The translations under genes and the position numbers were made by a program. A stretch of 9,404 nt of DNA, from assembly GCA_003527885.1 (NCBI GenBank), contig DPWB01000187.1:572-9975 (forward strand), written 5' to 3'. The notes under the pieces were generated by a model. It worked only from the letters and a program-made list of their open reading frames with translations. It had not been told where the DNA came from and did no database searches. Positions 5,278 to 9,404 of the stretch are shown here, piece by piece (position 1 is the stretch's first letter; every line of letters starts with the position of its first letter). The stretch is from Candidatus Competibacteraceae bacterium. GTDB taxonomy: Bacteria > Pseudomonadota > Gammaproteobacteria > Competibacterales > Competibacteraceae.

Positions 5278-7071
5278 ATGGGTGGTCAGAAGATCAATTC
5301 GCGTTTGACGTTTACCATTATCCTGCAACTAGTGATTCTGGTGGTGACCGGCCTTATCGCCGGCTTTGGCATGAATCGCGCCAGTAACGCGGTCGATCAA
5401 ATCAACCAGACCGTCAATAGCCAGAACGAAGAATTCCGCCTGAACAAAATCATCAACGAGGATCTACTGGGATTGGTGAACGGCGCCAATCGGGGTACCA
5501 TCACTTGGGAAGAAGCGGCGGCCACCCTCCCCCGCGTCAAGGCCGATTTCCAGAACCAGTGGCAAAAATTAGCGGCCGTGGTGGATCCCGCCGAAAGAGA
5601 GCACATGGAAACCGCTGACTCAGGCGGTGTGAACAGCGTCAATGAAATCTTCGGTGAATTAGAAAAATTATTCACCGCGCGAGACCACGGTCGCCTGAGC
5701 CTGTTCGTCGCGAACGACCTCGACGCCACCCTAAATCCTTTTCTGAAAAATCAGGCCGAACACACAAACGCGCTCGCGGCGGAAGCCAATAAGAGCTTGG
5801 CGAATGCACAGAGCTCCACCCGAAATTTTCTCATCTTGATCGGCTTGGTCACGGTGCTCGGCATGATCATCGCGTTCTTCCTGAGCACCGCGACGTACCA
5901 CGCCATCATGAACCCCATCAACCAACTGACGGCGACGATGCGCGAGGTCGGCGAAGGCAACTACTCGGCGCGCACCGGGTTGGCGGGCGACAACGAGCTG
6001 GCGGACTTGGGTCAAACTTTCGACCAAATGCTGGACGAGCGCGTCAACGCGCTGGTCTCGGTCGAGCAAGAGAACGAACAGCTGAACGACTCGATCATCA
6101 ACCTGTTGCAAGCGGTTTCCCAGTTGAGCCAGAGAGACTTGACGGTCAGGGTTCCGGTCACCGAAGACATGACCGGTCCGGTCGCCGACGCGCTCAACTT
6201 GCTGACCGACGAAACCGCCAAGGTGTTACAGGGCGTGAACCGAATTTCGGAAGAGGTGGCGACCGCCTCCGACAAAGTGAAATTACAGTCCGACACGGTG
6301 ATCGCCGTGGCTGAAGACGAACGCAAAACGGTGGAACTGGCCACCTTTGAACTGTCTTCTGCGGCCGAAGCGATGCAGCAGATCGCCCAGCTGGCGCAAA
6401 CCTGTAACGCCGCCGCCGAAACCGCCATCAAAACCACCCAAGCGGCGCTGCAAACGGTGACCGGAACGGTCAACGGCATCAACAGCACCCGCGACACCAT
6501 CCGCGAGACGGAAAAGCGCATCAAGCGACTGGGCGAACGGTCCCAAGAAATCAGCGGCGTGGTGAACCTGATCAACACCATCGCCGAACGCACCCACATC
6601 CTCGCCTTGAACGCCAGCATGCACGCGGCCTCGGCCGGCGAAGCCGGCCGAGGTTTCGCGGTGGTGGCCGACGAGGTGCAGCGCCTGGCCGAAAACGCGC
6701 GCGAAGCCACCTCCCAAATCTCAACCTTGGTCAGCAACATCCAAACCGAAACGGCGGATACGGTGAATGCCATGAACACCGCTATCAGCCAAGTCGTGGA
6801 CGGTAGCCGGTTGGCCGAACAAGCAGGCGATCAGATGAAACGCACCCAGGAAACCACCTCCGAGCTGGTGGATGCCGTGCAGGAAATCGCGGCCCGCTCG
6901 CAAGAACAAGCCCGCATCAGTACCCAGTTGGTGGACCGCGCGCACCAGATTCAGGAAGGCACCCGAAAAACCAGCCAACAACTGCAAGAGCAGACCATCC
7001 AGACCACCAATCTGGTGGAATACGCCAAAAACTTGCTGAACTCCGTGCGCGTGTTTCGATTGCCGGCGTAA
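5278..7071 (+). CDS. pilJ: PilJ-like methyl-accepting chemotaxis receptor
   Basis: This 597-residue inner-membrane receptor is the sensory input of the Pil-Chp pathway. In order it shows: a short cytoplasmic N terminus with TM1 at about 10-32; a periplasmic region of about 150 helical residues (33-182); TM2 at about 184-206; a HAMP domain (about 207-260, starting at the NPI motif); a second HAMP-like stretch around 270-325 containing LTVRVPVTEDMTGPVADALN, as in PilJ; and the coiled-coil signalling domain. The hairpin tip lies near 427-475 and contains ILALNAS and AGEAGRGFAVVADEVQRLAE, the PilJ-type MCP signature. The C terminus ends VRVFRLPA with no CheR-tethering pentapeptide. The sensor region resembles a four-helix bundle more than the typical PilJ ligand module. 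It is followed by chpA after 63 bases; no pilK methyltransferase lies between them. Confidence 0.9.
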   Translation: MGGQKINSRLTFTIILQLVILVVTGLIAGFGMNRASNAVDQINQTVNSQNEEFRLNKIINEDLLGLVNGANRGTITWEEAAATLPRVKADFQNQWQKLAAVVDPAEREHMETADSGGVNSVNEIFGELEKLFTARDHGRLSLFVANDLDATLNPFLKNQAEHTNALAAEANKSLANAQSSTRNFLILIGLVTVLGMIIAFFLSTATYHAIMNPINQLTATMREVGEGNYSARTGLAGDNELADLGQTFDQMLDERVNALVSVEQENEQLNDSIINLLQAVSQLSQRDLTVRVPVTEDMTGPVADALNLLTDETAKVLQGVNRISEEVATASDKVKLQSDTVIAVAEDERKTVELATFELSSAAEAMQQIAQLAQTCNAAAETAIKTTQAALQTVTGTVNGINSTRDTIRETEKRIKRLGERSQEISGVVNLINTIAERTHILALNASMHAASAGEAGRGFAVVADEVQRLAENAREATSQISTLVSNIQTETADTVNAMNTAISQVVDGSRLAEQAGDQMKRTQETTSELVDAVQEIAARSQEQARISTQLVDRAHQIQEGTRKTSQQLQEQTIQTTNLVEYAKNLLNSVRVFRLPA

Positions 7072-7114
7072 GCGACAGCACCTTGACCGTGGAGCAGGGA
7101 TTATCGCTACTTGC

Positions 7115-7123
7115 GAGGGAGGT
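7115..7123 (+). promoter_or_regulatory. Ribosome binding site of chpA
   Basis: GAGGGAGGT lies 11 bases before the ATG at 7135. The spacing is slightly long, but no better start with an SD is visible. Confidence 0.55.
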
Positions 7124-7134
7124 TTTAGGCAATC

Positions 7135-9404
7135 ATGTCCATATCGGAAGATCAACTCGCCGGATTGGAGGCGGAAGTCGCCGGGTTGCTCGGCGTCCTT
7201 GAGGAGCTGGAAATTGCTGGGGGTCAAGGCATCCGCCGTTATGCCGACCAAGTCGGGCGCATCAGCTCCACCGCCGGCACTCTCGGGTTTCGAGGCTTAA
7301 AGGACATTTGCCTACTATTCCAGGACGGTCTAAAAAATTCGACTCTTTCAGATCGCGGCTTGAACGACGTCGAACGCGAACGGCTGGAAGAGTGGCCGAC
7401 GCTGGTCATGGGTTATTTGATGTCTCCCAGTGACCCGCAAGCCGGCGAAGCATTGCTCGATCACTTGCAAAGCCCGCTCTGGAAAACCTACCTGCCCGCC
7501 AATGAAGCCAAAGTGCTACAAGGTTTGCTGATGCGAGACGTGCCGGTCATCGAGGCCGAGCCGCCCGCCATCGAACCGGCCGAGCCACCCGCCATCGAAA
7601 TTCCGGCTGCGGCGCGGACCGTCGAGCCACCCGCCATCGAACCGGCCGAGCCACCCGCCATCGTTGTGGATGAGCCGGCCGAGACGCCGGCGACACCTTC
7701 AACCGCCATCGTCCAGGCGCCGGGCCAACCCGCGCCGGCCCTTGAGCCGATGACCCCGCTCGCGCCGGAAGCCGTCTCTCTCCACGAAACGGAGCTTCCG
7801 GCAATCTCGCGGCTTCCAGATCGGATGGCGTTGCCGGCCGCGCTAACCCCGGTGGAAGAGGACGCCTCTATTGAGGCGCTATCGCAACCCGCTCCGGACT
7901 CTTTAACCCCTATAAAGACGGACGCACAAATCGATGCCGGCGCCAGCGGAATCGAGTACTCGACAACGGAAATGCCGGCGACATCATCCGATACTCGCTC
8001 GGCGAGCCTCGTTGAAACGACCCTCGACGCGCAAAAAGAACCGGGTTCGCCTCGAGAACCAGCCAGCGACGCTCTCCCGATATCGGCCCAAACGACCGAA
8101 TTGGCCTGGCAAGCGGTGCCCGATGAGTTTCTGGCAAAGCCGGGCCACGAAATCGGGGCGGAGCGTGCCGCAGAGACTGCGCTCGAAGCCGAAACGACGG
8201 GCGGGACTTCAGCCGACGCCGAATCTCAAGAGCAAGTCGTGGACGCTCTCGAACCGCAACCCGAAGAAGCTTTAGTCACGGAAACTGACGCAGCTCTCGA
8301 AGAGGCTTTTGCAGAGCAATCCGAGGCGACTTTTGCAGAGCAATCCGAGGCGATTTTTGCAGAGGTACCTGAAGAGGCCCTCGAAGAAACGCTCGAACCG
8401 GAATTTGCCGACGCGCTTGAAGAAGAGGAACCTGAAGAGGCTTTCGAAGAAACGCTCGAAACAACCCCCGAACAGGACATGGCGGTAGCGTCCGAGGAAA
8501 CCTTCGAAGAAGACCTTGAAGAACCCCTCGAAGAAGATACGGTAGCGGAACAAGACGACGAAGCGACACTTGCGCTGGCTGCGTCAAAAGCCGCTCCTAA
8601 CGCCGCCCAGCAGGAAATGTTGGAAATTATCTGTGCGGAGATCGCTCAGATTCCCGAAATCGCGGAGGATAGCCTGACTGTCGCGGCGGACGCCGACGGC
8701 ACACCCGAAAGCCGGGGGGAGGCCTTGTCGGAGTATGCCGAACGCTTCGAGCTGCTCGCAAACGCTTCGGAATCCATCGGCTTGGCCGCCTTACAGCGTG
8801 TTTGCAGCCACTTGCAGGCCAATCTCAGCGCGTTGTCCGCTCAGGGCAATCCCCTCAGCCTCCGGCAAAGGCAGTTGATCGAAACCTGGCCCAACTTGGC
8901 GCTCGATTACTTGCGCGCGTTGAACGACCGCGCGGCGTGCGAAAAACTGGTGCGGCATCTCGCCGACAGCCACTGGCCGCAGCCTTTGCAAACGGAGGAA
9001 GCCGCGTCGCTCGTCGATCTGTTGGTCGCGCCGAAGCTGATCGCCGAGGAAGTCGAGGCGGAAGTTCGCCCGCAGCAGGCCCAACCGGAAGATGTCTCCC
9101 TGGAACTGCCGGCCGATGGCAACCAGCAACTATTGGACAGCCTGCTCCAGGAGCTCCCCCACCAGGCCGCCGAGTTCTCCGCGGCCATCCAACGGTTGGC
9201 GGCCGGCGACGGGAATCTCAAGGACGTGGAAGTCGCCCAGCGCATCGCCCACACCTTGAAAGGCGCCGGCAACACCGTCGGCGTGCGCGGCATCGCCACT
9301 CTCACCCATCACATCGAAGACATTCTGCAAGCGTTCTCCAAACATGGCGCGCTCCCCAATCGGTCCTTGGCCAGCACTCTGCTGAACGCCGCCGACTGTC
9401 TGGA
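7135..9404 (+). CDS. chpA: ChpA/PilL-like hybrid histidine kinase, N-terminal part
   Basis: The frame is open from the ATG at 7135 to the window edge: 756 whole codons, gene incomplete. ChpA is the CheA-like kinase of type IV pilus chemosensory systems, built from several Hpt domains followed by kinase, CheW and receiver domains; only the Hpt-rich front is seen here. Order: domain A (about 1-134), an Hpt-like helical module with Gly41 where the histidine should be; a roughly 350-residue acidic, Pro/Glu/Ala-rich linker (about 136-485); domain B (about 490-634), homologous to A, with Glu539 at the histidine position; then a canonical Hpt (about 661-756) with H706 in AHTLKGAGNTVGVRG. Domains A and B likely scaffold or mimic the FimL-like front of Pseudomonas ChpA; H706 should accept phosphate. 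It is the fourth gene of the cluster. Identification rests on domain order and context, since the kinase core is outside the window. Confidence 0.88.
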   Translation, partial: MSISEDQLAGLEAEVAGLLGVLEELEIAGGQGIRRYADQVGRISSTAGTLGFRGLKDICLLFQDGLKNSTLSDRGLNDVERERLEEWPTLVMGYLMSPSDPQAGEALLDHLQSPLWKTYLPANEAKVLQGLLMRDVPVIEAEPPAIEPAEPPAIEIPAAARTVEPPAIEPAEPPAIVVDEPAETPATPSTAIVQAPGQPAPALEPMTPLAPEAVSLHETELPAISRLPDRMALPAALTPVEEDASIEALSQPAPDSLTPIKTDAQIDAGASGIEYSTTEMPATSSDTRSASLVETTLDAQKEPGSPREPASDALPISAQTTELAWQAVPDEFLAKPGHEIGAERAAETALEAETTGGTSADAESQEQVVDALEPQPEEALVTETDAALEEAFAEQSEATFAEQSEAIFAEVPEEALEETLEPEFADALEEEEPEEAFEETLETTPEQDMAVASEETFEEDLEEPLEEDTVAEQDDEATLALAASKAAPNAAQQEMLEIICAEIAQIPEIAEDSLTVAADADGTPESRGEALSEYAERFELLANASESIGLAALQRVCSHLQANLSALSAQGNPLSLRQRQLIETWPNLALDYLRALNDRAACEKLVRHLADSHWPQPLQTEEAASLVDLLVAPKLIAEEVEAEVRPQQAQPEDVSLELPADGNQQLLDSLLQELPHQAAEFSAAIQRLAAGDGNLKDVEVAQRIAHTLKGAGNTVGVRGIATLTHHIEDILQAFSKHGALPNRSLASTLLNAADCL
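7558..7689 (+). repeat. 66-bp direct duplication inside chpA linker
   Basis: Four copies of a GAGCCACCCGCCATC core (EPPAI) begin at 7558, 7582, 7624 and 7648. The spacing of 24, 42 and 24 bases shows that a 66-bp block (7558-7623) was duplicated as 7624-7689. The first 39 bases of each block are nearly identical; the rest has diverged. It encodes residues 142-185. Confidence 0.85.
8308..8364 (+). repeat. 24-bp tandem repeat inside chpA linker
   Basis: The unit encoding FAEQSEA[T/I] occurs at 8308-8331 and 8332-8355, and a partial third copy (FAE) follows at 8356-8364. The first two copies differ by a single base, which points to recent slippage. It encodes residues 392-410. Confidence 0.88.
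8368..8460 (+). repeat. 30-bp dispersed repeat inside chpA linker
   Basis: The segment encoding PEEA[L/F]EETLE occurs at 8368-8397 and again at 8431-8460, a spacing of 63 bases, with only a few base differences. It continues the acidic, repeat-grown character of the linker. Confidence 0.75.

Noticed and set aside
6012..6779. A 255-codon Ser/Val/Ala-rich open frame on the minus strand.
   Set aside because: It is the mirror of the pilJ coiled-coil region, whose biased codons suppress stops on the opposite strand.
7558..8460. Regular short repeats considered as a CRISPR array.
   Set aside because: The repeats are codon-phased, coding and not separated by unique spacers of constant length; they lie in one continuous open frame.
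8226..8587. Low-complexity Ser-, Phe- or Leu/Arg-rich frames on the minus strand.
   Set aside because: They are antisense to the acidic repeat linker of chpA; the composition simply mirrors GAA/GAG-rich codons.

Overview
The window comes from a GC-rich gammaproteobacterium-like chromosome. It opens with the 3' end of rpoC, carries an MsrA of the long E. coli type, and ends in a type IV pilus chemosensory (Pil-Chp) operon, a combination typical of Gammaproteobacteria. I cannot fix the lineage further from sequence alone.

Layout. (1) 1-277 is the tail of rpoC, closed by a strong intrinsic terminator at 295-334. (2) 386-2277 is a two-gene ABC-2 type exporter, ATPase then permease, joined by an ATGA overlap. 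(3) 2373-3020 is msrA, peptide methionine sulfoxide reductase A. (4) 3021-3137 is an AT-rich convergent spacer with inverted repeats, followed by a PilZ-domain gene on the minus strand (3138-3518). (5) 3519-4128 is a non-coding divergent spacer of about 600 bases. It holds an adjacent imperfect 20-bp repeat pair, a 17-bp palindrome and a weak promoter candidate. (6) 4129 to the window edge is a Pil-Chp cluster: pilH-like response regulator, pilI-like CheW adaptor, pilJ-like methyl-accepting protein, and the first 756 codons of a chpA/pilL-like Hpt-rich histidine kinase that runs off the end.

How it fits together. In Pil-Chp systems a PilJ receptor and a CheW-like adaptor control a ChpA kinase. 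ChpA passes phosphate through Hpt domains to PilG/PilH receiver proteins, which steer type IV pilus motors and cAMP signalling. This copy lacks pilG immediately upstream of pilH, and pilK (CheR) between pilJ and chpA. A PilZ (c-di-GMP receptor) gene sits divergently next to it, so second-messenger input to pilus function is plausible but not shown.

Most interesting sequence observations. The N-terminal part of ChpA contains two Hpt-like domains that align to each other without gaps over 80 residues (41-120 and 539-618). Both lack the phospho-accepting histidine. They are separated by a roughly 350-residue Pro/Glu-rich linker built partly from recent DNA repeats. A canonical Hpt (H706) follows. 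PilJ has unusual histidines in its signalling tip, and an in-frame 50-codon ORF ending in TGA lies just upstream of its start.
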